Origin: Candidatus Acidiferrum typicum
GTDB lineage: Bacteria; Acidobacteriota; Terriglobia; Acidiferrales; UBA7541
Direction: 5' to 3'
Assembly (NCBI GenBank): GCA_025463055.1
Contig: JAOAPV010000055.1
Location: 1 to 64,000 of the forward strand
Length of the DNA stretch: 64,000 bases
Shown here piece after piece: positions 22,717-32,556 of the stretch (position 1 is its first letter; the number at the start of each line of letters is the position of its first letter). The notes under the pieces were generated by a model that was not told the origin of the DNA, made no database searches, and saw only the letters and a program-made list of their open reading frames with translations. Both the position numbers and the translations under genes were made by a program.

Positions 22717-22722
22717 CAAGCC

Positions 22723-23460
22723 ATGGCTGAAGTTGGAACGAAAAGGCAACGTGAACAAGAACAGTCGCAGTCACCGTCACAATCCACGAGTTTGACGCCC
22801 TCGGAACGGACCGAAGGGCGCACGAGACAGTCGCAAAGACCGCAGGGAATGGAACGCTATCAGCAGGGGCGTTATACCCCGTCGGTGTTTTCCGTAAGCC
22901 CAGGTGAGTTCTTTACGTTGAGCCCAATCACATTGATGCGCCGATTCACCGAGGACATCGACCGGGCATTCGGACTTGCCAGCGGCCGAAGCACCGGGGA
23001 TTTCGATATTTCGGATGAGGACATCGCCTGGACTCCCACAGTCGAGGTTCGCCAGCAGGGCGACAACTTGCTGATTCGCGCGGATCTGCCGGGATTGTCG
23101 GAAAATGACATCAGCGTAGAAGTGACAGACGACGGTCTGGTGATCCAGGGCGAGCGCAGGCGGGAGCAGACCGTGGAGGATGGCGGAATTATACGCAGCG
23201 AACGCGTGTACGGCCGTTTCTACCGGCTGATTCCGCTGCCGGATGACGCTAAGGTCGAGGACGCCAAGGCTAACTTCCAGAACGGCGTACTGGAGATTAC
23301 CGTTCCGGTGCCGCAATCTGAAAGGCAGAATCGGCAAATACCCGTAGGTGCCTCGAGCCAATCGGGGCAAGCTGGTCAGTCCAGTCAATCAAGTCAGTCT
23401 TCGACGTCAGATCAGGGAAGTGCCGCAGACCGCAGTCGAGCGGCAACGTCAGGTCGTTAA
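22723..23460 (+). CDS. Hsp20/alpha-crystallin small heat-shock protein
   Basis: The start at ATG 22723 is fixed by AGGAGG 7 bp upstream; the open frame before it is non-coding in character. The 245-aa product has a polar Gln/Ser/Arg-rich N-terminal arm, then an alpha-crystallin domain (about residues 95-195) with WTPTVEVRQQGDNLLIRADL, PGLSENDISVEVTDDGLVIQ, GERRREQ and ERVYGRFYRLIPLPDDA. The motif GVLEITVPVP closes the domain. The tail is Ser/Gln-rich (SSQSSQSS). It is an ATP-independent holdase that binds unfolding proteins in the cytoplasm. A strong terminator follows, so it is monocistronic. Confidence 0.92.
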   Translation: MAEVGTKRQREQEQSQSPSQSTSLTPSERTEGRTRQSQRPQGMERYQQGRYTPSVFSVSPGEFFTLSPITLMRRFTEDIDRAFGLASGRSTGDFDISDEDIAWTPTVEVRQQGDNLLIRADLPGLSENDISVEVTDDGLVIQGERRREQTVEDGGIIRSERVYGRFYRLIPLPDDAKVEDAKANFQNGVLEITVPVPQSERQNRQIPVGASSQSGQAGQSSQSSQSSTSDQGSAADRSRAATSGR

Positions 23461-23491
23461 GCGGCAAGAACAGCGACGGAGACGGCGGCGG

Positions 23492-23525
23492 GGGCCGGGC
23501 GGGAAACGCCCGGCCCTCTTTTTTT
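23492..23525 (+). terminator. Intrinsic terminator of hsp20
   Basis: A 10-bp stem, GGGCCGGGCG (23492-23501) against CGCCCGGCCC (23507-23516), has a GGAAA loop and is followed by CTCTTTTTTT-type T tract (23518-23525). It starts about 30 bp after the stop codon. It is textbook quality. Confidence 0.93.
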
Positions 23526-23574
23526 CTCCCAGCCCGTCTTAGCTGCAGGCGGCGGAAGCAGTAGTGCTAGACAG

Positions 23575-24744
23575 TTACAACTCGCGGAGGGCCGTCGCCA
23601 CGGGGAGCCGCGCGGCGCGGATGGCGGGCAGCAGGCCACCGATGAGCCCCATGGTGAGCGCGAAGACAATGCCCTTTACGAGCAATTCGGGTGTGATCTT
23701 GAAGGCAAAGGCCAGGTTGGAAAAAGTCTGAAAGTTCATGGTGCTGGTGGTCAAGCCGTTGAGGGGAAGAACGGCGAGACAGCCGATCCCGCCTCCGACG
23801 AAGGAAATGAGCAGCGCCTCGATCGAGAAGGAGATTATGACCGCGGCAGCGCCGAATCCGAGAGCGCGCATGGTGGCGATTTCGCGGCCGCGTTCCGCCA
23901 CGGCGGAATACATCGTATTCAGCGCGCCGAAAACCGCACCGATGGCCATGATCGCGGCGACAAAGCCGCCCAACGTCGTGATGAGCGTAGTCATGCGGGT
24001 GGACTGTTTAGAGTAATAGTCGATTTCGCGGGTTACATCGACGTTCAAACGCGGATCGCTGGTGAGCGAGTCCTTCAATTGTTGAAGGGCGGCAGGCGAA
24101 GCGAGGTGCACGGTAACAGACTGAGAAAGAGTGTCCGGACGTTTATAGGCGCCATTGAGCAGGTGGGCGTCGCCCCAAACTTCGGAATCAAAGGCGCTGC
24201 CACCCGCATCGAAAATGCCCACGACTTGCCAGCGTCCGCTACCAAGCGCAATTGTGTTTCCCACGGTCAAGCCGGAATACGTCACGCTGGCGTTTTTACC
24301 CACGATGACTTCGGACAGGCCAGGCTGGAACATGCGGCCCTCTTTGATCTTAATGTTGCTGCGGATGGCAAGAACGTTAGGCGAGACACCGCGAAGCTCA
24401 ACGTTGGCGTCGGTCCCGGTGGAAAGCAACGGAATCGGTGCCATGAGAACGGCCTCCGACGTTACAAGCGGGCCAGCGGGGCCGCGAGCGATGCCGGGAG
24501 CATCCTGGATGATTTTGACGGAGTCGATAGCGACTCCACTGGTCATTTCGGATGTGGCGCCGGCGCGGGTAATCAGCGCGTTGTCCGCGGAGCCGGAAGA
24601 AACAAGGGTGGCCCTGAATCCGCGCGCGAGCGACAACATAGCAATGAAGACACCCACGGTGCCGGCAATTCCCGCTACAGCAACGATCGTGGAGGTCCAG
24701 CGAGCTGCGACGCTCCGAATGTTGTAAACGATGGGAATCGTCAT
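23575..24744 (-). CDS. ABC transporter permease, MacB/FtsX type
   Basis: This 389-aa protein has four predicted membrane helices in FtsX order: one near residues 14-38, then three in the C-terminal third (GFVAAIMAIGAVFGALNTMY, FSIEALLISFVGGGIGCLA, VKGIVFALTMGLIGGLLPAI). Between them is a large periplasmic domain of about 220 residues, rich in beta strands (GVSPNVLAIRSNIKIKEGRM). The conserved cytoplasmic coupling text REIATMRALGFG is present, and the protein ends GLLPAIRAARLPVATALREL. It is the last gene of the four-gene export operon, 1 bp after the paired permease gene. GAGGAG precedes ATG 24744. Confidence 0.88.
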   Translation of the reverse strand: MTIPIVYNIRSVAARWTSTIVAVAGIAGTVGVFIAMLSLARGFRATLVSSGSADNALITRAGATSEMTSGVAIDSVKIIQDAPGIARGPAGPLVTSEAVLMAPIPLLSTGTDANVELRGVSPNVLAIRSNIKIKEGRMFQPGLSEVIVGKNASVTYSGLTVGNTIALGSGRWQVVGIFDAGGSAFDSEVWGDAHLLNGAYKRPDTLSQSVTVHLASPAALQQLKDSLTSDPRLNVDVTREIDYYSKQSTRMTTLITTLGGFVAAIMAIGAVFGALNTMYSAVAERGREIATMRALGFGAAAVIISFSIEALLISFVGGGIGCLAVLPLNGLTTSTMNFQTFSNLAFAFKITPELLVKGIVFALTMGLIGGLLPAIRAARLPVATALREL

Positions 24745-24745
24745 T

Positions 24746-25894
24746 TCAGACTCTCCTCAACGCGTTAACAACGCGCATGCGCATGGCGCCAATCCCCGGC
24801 AGCAGACCGCTAATTACGCCAACAACGAGCGCAAAGCCGACGCCCAATGTCAGAAGCGACTTGGAAAGCATAAGGGGTGGCAGCAGGCCGGTGAGAGCAA
24901 TCCCGATAACAGGGATCAGCAAGTAGGCGAGAGTCAAACCGAGGATGCCACCAACGAGAGCGATCACGACGGACTCCGCCAGCACGAAGAAAAGAACGGC
25001 ACGACCGGAGAAGCCAATGGCTTTAAGAACGGCAAGCTCGCCAACGCGCTCCCGAACGGAAATGGCCATGGTGTTGCCGGTGACCAACAAAAGGGTGAAG
25101 AAAACAACACCGCCAATGGTGAGGATTAAGAGCTCGATATTTCCGAACTGCTTGGCGAAACCCGCGGCGAAGGCGGATTCCGTCTCGCTTTTGGTTTCAA
25201 ATGAGGAGTTGGCAAACTTCTCGTCAATAGCCTTAGCGACGCTCACGGCGTCATCGGGACTGTTGAGTTTGACCACATACCACCCGGCCGTGCTTTTGAC
25301 GGGGGCGGGCGCATTCTCATCAAAGTATTTCCACTGCAGCCAAAACTGGCTCTCGTCGCCACCGGGACGTTCGCTGTGATAAATGCCGTCGAGATTGAAC
25401 TCCGAAGAGCCGCCTCCGTAGAGGGTCGTTTTGATCGGGATGCGATCGCCAATTTTCCAATGGAAGCGAGCGGCGGTGCGGGCGCCGGCGATGGCGCCCA
25501 TGCGGTCTTTCAAAAAATTGTTCCACTGGTCGTCCGGTACGACAAGCTCTGTCATAACCTTGCGTTGATTTTCCGGATCGATTACAAACTGCGGAAAGAA
25601 GTTTTTTTCATCCTGATAAACACCGCCGAACCAGTGATTGTGGGTGACCGCCTTGACGCCGGGAATCGTAAGAATTTTGTCGCGATGGGAAATCGGCATC
25701 AGTTGTGTTAGACCGATGCGGCTGACTACCACCAGCCGGTCCGCGCCGGCGATTTCGGTGCCACGGCTGAAGGCGCTCTTCACGACGGCTAGAAACGTGA
25801 AGAGAACCAGTGCGACCGCGAACGAGCCGATGGTCAGAACAAGGCGGAGCTTCTTGCGAAAAAGATTGGCAAAAATCAGCCCCAGGAATTTCAC
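24746..25894 (-). CDS. ABC transporter permease, MacB/FtsX type (partner)
   Basis: This 382-aa protein is paralogous to the next gene in fold: a first helix near residues 15-38, a periplasmic domain of about 210 residues (GGVYQDEKNFFPQFVIDPEN and so on), then three C-terminal helices, the coupling motif RVGELAVLKAIGFSG and ending LPGIGAMRMRVVNALRRV. The start is GTG 25894, which overlaps the TGA stop of the ATPase gene (GTGA) with GGAGG upstream, so translation is coupled. Two unlike permeases imply a heterodimeric membrane unit. Confidence 0.88.
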   Translation of the reverse strand: MKFLGLIFANLFRKKLRLVLTIGSFAVALVLFTFLAVVKSAFSRGTEIAGADRLVVVSRIGLTQLMPISHRDKILTIPGVKAVTHNHWFGGVYQDEKNFFPQFVIDPENQRKVMTELVVPDDQWNNFLKDRMGAIAGARTAARFHWKIGDRIPIKTTLYGGGSSEFNLDGIYHSERPGGDESQFWLQWKYFDENAPAPVKSTAGWYVVKLNSPDDAVSVAKAIDEKFANSSFETKSETESAFAAGFAKQFGNIELLILTIGGVVFFTLLLVTGNTMAISVRERVGELAVLKAIGFSGRAVLFFVLAESVVIALVGGILGLTLAYLLIPVIGIALTGLLPPLMLSKSLLTLGVGFALVVGVISGLLPGIGAMRMRVVNALRRV

Positions 25895-26628
25895 GCTACA
25901 CCTCCGGCGGTCACGCCTAACTGACCAGATTCAACCAAGAGGCCCTTCTCAAGATGGAGCGTGAGGTCGGCGCGCTTGGCGACAACAGGATCGTGCGTGA
26001 CCATCAGCACCGTCTTGCCGTATTCCTTCACGAGCCTATGGATCAGTTCCATGATTTCGTCGGCGCTCTTGCGGTCCAGGTCCCCTGTGGGCTCGTCGCA
26101 AAGGAGAAAGGTGGGGTCGGCGACGATAGCGCGCGCGATGGCCACGCGCTGCTCCTGTCCGCCGGAGAGTTGGCGCGGATAGTGGTTCATGCGTTCCGCC
26201 AGGCCGACGACGCTGAGCGCGGTTTCGACGTGCTTGCGGCGTTCTGATTTGGAAAGTTTCGTGAGCAGCAGAGGCAGCTCAACGTTTTGAAAAGCGGTAA
26301 GCACAGGGATAAGGTTGTACATCTGAAAGATGAAACCGACATGGCGCGCGCGCCATTGCGTCAGCTTGTTGCTGGACATGTTCGTGATTTCATCGCTGGC
26401 AACGGTGATGCTGCCGTGCGTGGGGACATCGAGACCGCCGAGCAAATTCAGCAGCGTAGTCTTGCCGGAGCCGCTGGGGCCCATAAAGCCGACGAAATCA
26501 CCTTTATCTACGTCGAGATTCAGGCGCTGCAGCACCTGAATTTCCTCGCCGCCCCGGCGATATGTTTTGTCCAGGCCGCGGACTTGAATCAAGGCGTTCG
26601 ATTTTCCACTGCCGTCCACTCGGATCAT
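25891..26628 (-). CDS. ABC transporter ATP-binding protein (LolD/MacB type)
   Basis: This 245-aa ATPase has Walker [13 protein letters not shown], the Q-loop in [10 protein letters not shown], signature [14 protein letters not shown] (Q-E-Q in place of the common Q-Q-Q), Walker [13 protein letters not shown] and the switch His in MVTHDP. The family powers type VII (mechanotransmission) ABC systems that push substrates across the periplasm. It is encoded between the adaptor (47 bp upstream) and the two permeases (overlap). AGGGAG precedes ATG 26628. The substrate is unknown; lipids, peptides and drugs are all possible. Confidence 0.93.
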   Translation of the reverse strand: MIRVDGSGKSNALIQVRGLDKTYRRGGEEIQVLQRLNLDVDKGDFVGFMGPSGSGKTTLLNLLGGLDVPTHGSITVASDEITNMSSNKLTQWRARHVGFIFQMYNLIPVLTAFQNVELPLLLTKLSKSERRKHVETALSVVGLAERMNHYPRQLSGGQEQRVAIARAIVADPTFLLCDEPTGDLDRKSADEIMELIHRLVKEYGKTVLMVTHDPVVAKRADLTLHLEKGLLVESGQLGVTAGGVA

Positions 26629-26675
26629 TTTTGTTCGCTCCCTTGGCAGCCCGGCGCTTCTGCGCCGCGCAAAAG

Positions 26676-27911
26676 CTACTTTCTGATCTCTACGGTCTGA
26701 CCGTCGCGCAGGTTCGCCGGCGCCTTGGTCACAACGGTGTCCCCGACCGACACGCCAGCCATCACTTCCCTGTCGGAACCGCGATTGCCCCCGAGTGTCA
26801 CGGCGCGGCGCTCAGTTTTGTCGTCTTTCACGAGGAAGACAATGTTCTTGCCATTCTCGTCATGCACTGCGCTTTGTGGAATCAGAATGGCGGCCTCGGT
26901 CCCGGCCTTCTTTTCGTGCGCGGCGCCCAGAAACGTTACTTTGATTCCCATGTCAGGGAGGATGCGCGGGTCCAGCTTCAGAAACGAAACGCGCACCTTT
27001 ACCGTGGCTTTTTGGCGATCCGCGGAGGGAATAATCGTGCGCACGCGGCCGGGGATTTCCCAGTCCGGGTAGGCATCGAGAATCGCGGTGACCGGCTGGC
27101 CCGGCTGCACGCGCGCGATGAAAGACTCGTTGACGTCGACCTCAATTTCGTTGGAGTTCATATCCACAATGGTGGCGATGCCTGTACGCGTGAACCCGCC
27201 TCCGGCGGAAACCGGGGAGACCATCTCGCCGACCTGGGCGTCCTTGGACACGACGATGCCGGTATATGGCGCGCGGATGGTGCAGTTGTCCACGGCTTGC
27301 TGCGCTTCCTGAATGCGCGCCTCTGAACTGGCTGCTTGTGATTGCGCCAGGGCGATTTTTGCCTGGAGGCTGTCGGCGTTGGTACGGGCGTTATCGAGCT
27401 GCTCCTGCGTTTGCACGCCCGCATTTTGGAGTTGCTCAGCGCGGCGGAGCTGGGTTTTCGAGTTCTTCAGTTGTACTTCGTAGTCAGCAATGGCGGCTTT
27501 GGACGCGTCATAGTCGGCCTTTGCCGCATTCAGCGCTTTGCGAACGTCGGCATCGTCAAGCGTCGCAAGCAATTGCCCTTCACTGACATGCGTGCCTTCG
27601 TCGAAGAAAACGCCGGTCACACGGCCGGTAATCTTCGCGGCAATCGTGGCGCGCCGCCGTGGCGTGACGTAGCCGCTTGCGTTGAGCAGAGCTTCGCGGC
27701 CGCCGTTATTGGTTGATTTCTGTACGACCGTGACTTCCACCACTGGTTTCTGGTTCCAGAGAGTAAAAACGGCCCCGGAAAGACCGCCAAGCACGACAAG
27801 CAGCCCAAAGAAGATAGCCAGGCGCTTGCCCCAAGTCCCTCCGGAGCGGTGATGGTCCTCAATGCGCAAAGAGCCGAGGTCGTGTACGGGCGCGGTTGCT
27901 GGCGTAGGCAT
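26676..27911 (-). CDS. HlyD/RND-type periplasmic adaptor of the ABC exporter
   Basis: The start is at ATG 27911, with AAGGA upstream; an in-frame GTG at 27938 is the alternative. The 411-aa product has a single N-terminal membrane helix (LAIFFGLLVVLGGLSGAVF) and then the usual adaptor order. First is a lipoyl half (RRRATIAAKITGRVTGVF, EGTHVSEGQLLATLDD), then a long alpha-helical hairpin rich in Ala/Gln (KALNAAKADYDASKAAIADY through SEARIQEAQQAVDN). The second lipoyl half is CTIRAPYTGIVVSKDAQVGE, followed by beta-barrel and membrane-proximal domains. It bridges the ABC unit to an outer-membrane channel; no TolC-type gene is in this window. Confidence 0.9.
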   Translation of the reverse strand: MPTPATAPVHDLGSLRIEDHHRSGGTWGKRLAIFFGLLVVLGGLSGAVFTLWNQKPVVEVTVVQKSTNNGGREALLNASGYVTPRRRATIAAKITGRVTGVFFDEGTHVSEGQLLATLDDADVRKALNAAKADYDASKAAIADYEVQLKNSKTQLRRAEQLQNAGVQTQEQLDNARTNADSLQAKIALAQSQAASSEARIQEAQQAVDNCTIRAPYTGIVVSKDAQVGEMVSPVSAGGGFTRTGIATIVDMNSNEIEVDVNESFIARVQPGQPVTAILDAYPDWEIPGRVRTIIPSADRQKATVKVRVSFLKLDPRILPDMGIKVTFLGAAHEKKAGTEAAILIPQSAVHDENGKNIVFLVKDDKTERRAVTLGGNRGSDREVMAGVSVGDTVVTKAPANLRDGQTVEIRK

Positions 27912-28138
27912 GCGTTCGGCGATCCTTAAGGGAGTCACATCCGTACTACGCAGGGCGGGACAGAGAATATCAGGGCCGTTGCGTAGCTTAGGCGATACGA
28001 AGCATTTTACTGTAACGGGTCGCTTGCGGAAAGCCAGCTAATGGCTCACCCGCAGTCGCACCTCAAATAGTGAATTTTGCCGCGAATTTTGGCCTGGATA
28101 CTGGATGCGCGCGGGTGGCACGGCGTTATGGGGAGAAT

Positions 28139-28213
28139 TGGTTCCGGGACCTGGACTCGAACCAGGATACTCAGCTCCAAAGGCTGATGTCCTACCGATT
28201 AGACGATCCCGGA
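28139..28213 (-). tRNA. tRNA-Gln (anticodon TTG)
   Basis: Read on the minus strand, the acceptor stem is TCCGGGA (28213-28207) with TCCCGGA, discriminator A and encoded CCA at 28141-28139. The anticodon arm TCAGC-CTTTGGA-GCTGA gives anticodon TTG. The T arm CCTGG-TTCGAGT-CCAGG is canonical. All stems pair fully. Confidence 0.96.
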
Positions 28214-28459
28214 ATGGCTGGAAGAAATTGTAGCAGAGCGATGCAATCGTGCACAGACGCCAAGCGCATGAATATTTGCGTGCCCCTCGGCTCTCCACCA
28301 ATTCAGGGGTCCGCTTTTCCAGGTTTGCACAGATTAGCCCCACTACGAGTACCAGGTGCATGCGTTTCACCACAAGATTCGATGATGACAAAGTTTTCCA
28401 GCAAGCCGCGGGTGCGTGTCCCCACTATTTCTGCTAAATTGTTAAAGTCCATCTTCACC

Positions 28460-28549
28460 GGAGAGGTGTCCGAGCGGTTTAAGGAGCACGCTTGGAAAGC
28501 GTGTGTAGGAGAAATCCTACCGTGGGTTCAAATCCCACCCTCTCCGCCA
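28460..28549 (+). tRNA. tRNA-Ser (anticodon GGA)
   Basis: A class II tRNA of 90 nt including the encoded CCA (28547-28549). Acceptor GGAGAGG pairs with CCTCTCC, with discriminator G. Anticodon arm CACGC-TTGGAAA-GCGTG gives GGA. The long variable arm GTAGGA-GAAA-TCCTAC is typical of serine tRNAs. T arm GTGGG-TTCAAAT-CCCAC is complete. Confidence 0.97.
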
Positions 28550-28672
28550 TATCTTCATAATGGCAAGGGAAACAAGGGGTTAGCCGCCGAATAGGAAATC
28601 TACTGCAAAAGATTTCTACGGAATCTGAGGACTTGGCAAAAAGCCAGTATTTGGCAAGAGCGAGGAAATCAG

Positions 28673-28771
28673 ATGCCCCAGCCAAAGTTCCAGCTTTACA
28701 AGCACATCAAGATCAGCAACCACGAGTGTGACGAGCCAAACGATTCCTTGGTCGCAGTCGGCCGTTCTTGA
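28673..28771 (+). pseudogene. Possible N-terminal remnant of a tyrosine integrase
   Basis: A 32-codon ORF with GAGG 8 bp before its ATG encodes MPQPKFQLYKHIKISN and then unrelated residues to a stop. The first 14 residues recall the start of a group of acidobacterial site-specific integrases (pattern M-P-x-P-K-F-x-L-Y/F-K-x-I/V-K, from memory). It lies 123 bp downstream of the 3' end of tRNA-Ser, the usual place for an integrase of a tRNA-targeting element. The rest of the gene is gone. It may be a chance resemblance. Confidence 0.3.
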
Positions 28772-28791
28772 CTGTCCAACACAGCTCGGTC

Positions 28792-29166
28792 TTATCCTCT
28801 GGTCCACCAGACGATAGTGACGCCGAGACAGACGATGGCGATTCCAATCCAGCGGTTTCGGCTAATGCGTTCACCCAAAAAGAGTTTCGCGCCGAAGGCT
28901 CCAGCACCATAGCTAAGAGCACTGACTGGCACCACGAAGCTCACTTGCCGGAAGGACAAAATCGCGAGAAGGGAGAAGAAGGCCAAGCTCATTAGCGCGA
29001 TGCCTACCCACATCCATGGCAAGCGAAACGATTGCAGAACGAACCGCAAAATGGACTTAGGACGAAAATCATGGACCTCGCCGACGCCTTTCATGGCACG
29101 ACTTACGGACAGCTCTCCTGCTGTTCCCGCGACAACGATAAAGAAGAAAAGCACCGCTTCACGCAT
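28792..29166 (-). CDS. SMR/EamA-like half-transporter, subunit 2
   Basis: This 124-aa protein has four predicted membrane helices (about 4-20, 48-66, 72-92 and 102-120), the size of a small multidrug resistance or ArnE/ArnF-type subunit and half an EamA carrier. C-terminal text GAKLFLGERISRNRWIGIAI carries the family's LGERIS ... W-I-G motif. The start overlaps the stop of the preceding partner gene by 8 bp, so the two probably fold as a heterodimer. By analogy to ArnEF it could flip a polyprenyl- or lipid-linked molecule, and it sits next to a lipid glycosyltransferase; that role is inference. Confidence 0.72.
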   Translation of the reverse strand: MREAVLFFFIVVAGTAGELSVSRAMKGVGEVHDFRPKSILRFVLQSFRLPWMWVGIALMSLAFFSLLAILSFRQVSFVVPVSALSYGAGAFGAKLFLGERISRNRWIGIAIVCLGVTIVWWTRG

Positions 29167-29551
29167 GTTCAGGGGCTTCCGAGGTGCTGGGTGAGGTTCG
29201 ACCTACGAGGAGAACACCAACACAGATCACAGTGACACCAAGCCAGCGCAGTGGAGAGATCATCTCTCCGAGGACAAGGTAGCTCAAGATTGCGATGGAG
29301 AGATAGGAGAGAGATGTGGCAGGCTGAACGTAACTATAGTCTGCCCAAGTCAGCAACAGCATGTGGACGACAAAAAATCCCAGCAAGCAGACAATGCCCA
29401 ACCAGATGTAACCGGATGTTAGGACGCGAGAAGCCATTGGGAAGAGATCAATAATTCTTGCCGAAGTGACCGACCCGACGCCTTTCATGCCCTTGCCGAG
29501 AAATACATTTCCAAGGGGTCCCAAAATTATGCTAATTAGAATCAAGGGCAT
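29159..29551 (-). CDS. SMR/EamA-like half-transporter, subunit 1
   Basis: The start is at ATG 29551 (130 aa), because the longer upstream frame has no membrane-protein character and the product then opens MPLILISIILGPLGNVFLGK, a proper first helix. Four helices are predicted. The C-terminal motif YLVLGEMISPLRWLGVTVIC parallels LGERISRNRWIGIAI of its partner. Both share an N-terminal phrase, KGMKGVG here and RAMKGVG there, so they are paralogues from a duplication. It is divergent from the HpnI-like glycosyltransferase gene with a 359-bp gap. Confidence 0.72.
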   Translation of the reverse strand: MPLILISIILGPLGNVFLGKGMKGVGSVTSARIIDLFPMASRVLTSGYIWLGIVCLLGFFVVHMLLLTWADYSYVQPATSLSYLSIAILSYLVLGEMISPLRWLGVTVICVGVLLVGRTSPSTSEAPEHA

Positions 29552-29910
29552 CGTTTTCAGTTGGAGTCTGCGGGTATGCGTCACGTGGTTCCTTTGTTGA
29601 GTGGTCCAGAATAGCAAAAACGGAAGAATAAGCATTCCGCTTAGGTCGGACAATTCATGTGCAATTGCGGTCCGTCTAACAGCAACTCTTCGCAAGGTAA
29701 TGGAACCTCCGCAAAGCATTGCCATCCGTTGTGGTAACAGCCACGATGCGTGGAAGCTTCGCAAGAGAGTGCACGATATTCACGAAATTACCCTGATTCG
29801 GGATAGAATCTGACTCGGAGTTTGGAATTCAGTGCAGGAACACCGCACTGCCGTTCTGCTGCATGGCCGAGTTTGCAGACTGGCCGCACTCGAATCCAGA
29901 ATGAGATGCC

Positions 29911-31104
29911 GTGCCCTCAAACCTGCTAGAACTCGCAGTCCTATTCGCGGCGGCGATTCCGTTTATTTTCTACATTCTGACAATCTACAGTTCCAGCCGC
30001 TATTTCTGGCAGAATAGAAAGCAACCCGGGAAAAATCTCGATTTCACTCCGCCGGTAAGTAATCTCAAACCAGTTCGCGGTCTAGATCCCGAGGCGTACG
30101 AAAATTTTGTGAGTTTCTGCCGGCAGGATTATCCGGAATACGAGCTCATTTTCTGCGTGACGGACCAGACCGACCCTTCCGTACCCGTAATCCAAAGATT
30201 GATTCGAGAGTTCCCGGAACGAAAGATCCGGCTGCTCTACAGCGCCGGCCACACCGCGATCAACGACAAGGTCGCCAAATTGCGGCTGATGGAACGCGAA
30301 GCGCAATACGACTACCTTGTCATAAATGACTCCGACGTCCGCGTAGAGAATGGTTATTTGCGGCGAGTGGTTGAGCCGCTGCGCGACCCTAAAGTGGGAG
30401 GAGTGACTTGTTTTTACGTATCTTCGCGAGAAGACTCATTCGTAGACAAACTTCAGACGATCGGGATGATTTCAGACTTTTACGCAGGTGTACTGGTTGC
30501 GTGGCAGCTTGACGGTGTAAATTTCGCGCTCGGGCCGACAATGGTATCGACGAAGGAGCGTGTGAGGGGCTTCGGGGGCTTTCAGGTTTTGGAAAATCGC
30601 CCCGCAGACGATCTGCTGTTTGGGCGACTAATTGCGGAACAAGGAGTTGAAGTAAAGCTGCTGCCATATGCTGTGGAAACGGTTTCTGATTTCCGGGGAT
30701 TTGGTGAACTCCTGTCGAAGCGCGTGCGGTGGATGACGGTCATGAGAGCCATGAGGCCTTGGGGACACTTTGGCCTCCTTTTTACCTGGGGGTTGCCCTG
30801 GACGACGCTCGCAGTGCTGGTCCGCCCCACCTTAAGTGTTGTGGCGGCTTATTGGGGTTTGTACCTAGTTTTTCGCGTAGCCATGACGTGGCTGATTGGA
30901 ATTCAAGGATTAAAACAGGCAGGACTTTGGGCAAAGATGCCTTTGATTCCGCTTTGGGATGTAATGGCGTTTCTAATCTGGCTGGTGAGTTTCACTCGAA
31001 CTTCAATCCGCTGGCGCAGTGTTGATTATCAACTGCGCGATGGTCAGTTCGTGGCCAGCACGGAGGCCTTTGCTCAGAATTCCTCCACTAAAAGCGATTC
31101 CTAG
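29911..31104 (+). CDS. HpnI/ceramide-glucosyltransferase-like GT21 glycosyltransferase
   Basis: The product is 397 aa, starting at GTG 29911. An N-terminal membrane helix (LLELAVLFAAAIPFIFYILT) precedes a GT-A catalytic domain with PPVSNLKPVRGLDPEAYENF, the nucleotide-sugar Asp in CVTDQTDPS, NDSDVRVENGYL (DxD-like) and GPTMVSTKERVRGFGGF. Then come ENRPADDLLFGRLIAEQG and the processivity-type motif KRVRWMTVMR (R-x-x-R-W). Three more helices end the protein. This matches GT21 enzymes: ceramide glucosyltransferase and HpnI, which transfers GlcNAc to bacteriohopanetetrol. The lipid acceptor here is undetermined. It acts at the inner membrane. Confidence 0.82.
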   Translation: MPSNLLELAVLFAAAIPFIFYILTIYSSSRYFWQNRKQPGKNLDFTPPVSNLKPVRGLDPEAYENFVSFCRQDYPEYELIFCVTDQTDPSVPVIQRLIREFPERKIRLLYSAGHTAINDKVAKLRLMEREAQYDYLVINDSDVRVENGYLRRVVEPLRDPKVGGVTCFYVSSREDSFVDKLQTIGMISDFYAGVLVAWQLDGVNFALGPTMVSTKERVRGFGGFQVLENRPADDLLFGRLIAEQGVEVKLLPYAVETVSDFRGFGELLSKRVRWMTVMRAMRPWGHFGLLFTWGLPWTTLAVLVRPTLSVVAAYWGLYLVFRVAMTWLIGIQGLKQAGLWAKMPLIPLWDVMAFLIWLVSFTRTSIRWRSVDYQLRDGQFVASTEAFAQNSSTKSDS

Positions 31105-31188
31105 ACTATCCACGAGCTGCGCGGCTTTCATGACTACTTTCAATTAGCGTTCGCCGCGGGCGATACCTGTGCCGCGTCAACGGATCAA

Positions 31189-32499
<1,311 letters not shown>

Positions 32500-32556
32500 T
32501 CAGAGCCCCAGAGCCTCGATTTACATCAAGTCGGATAATGGGCAAGCCCGCTTCAG

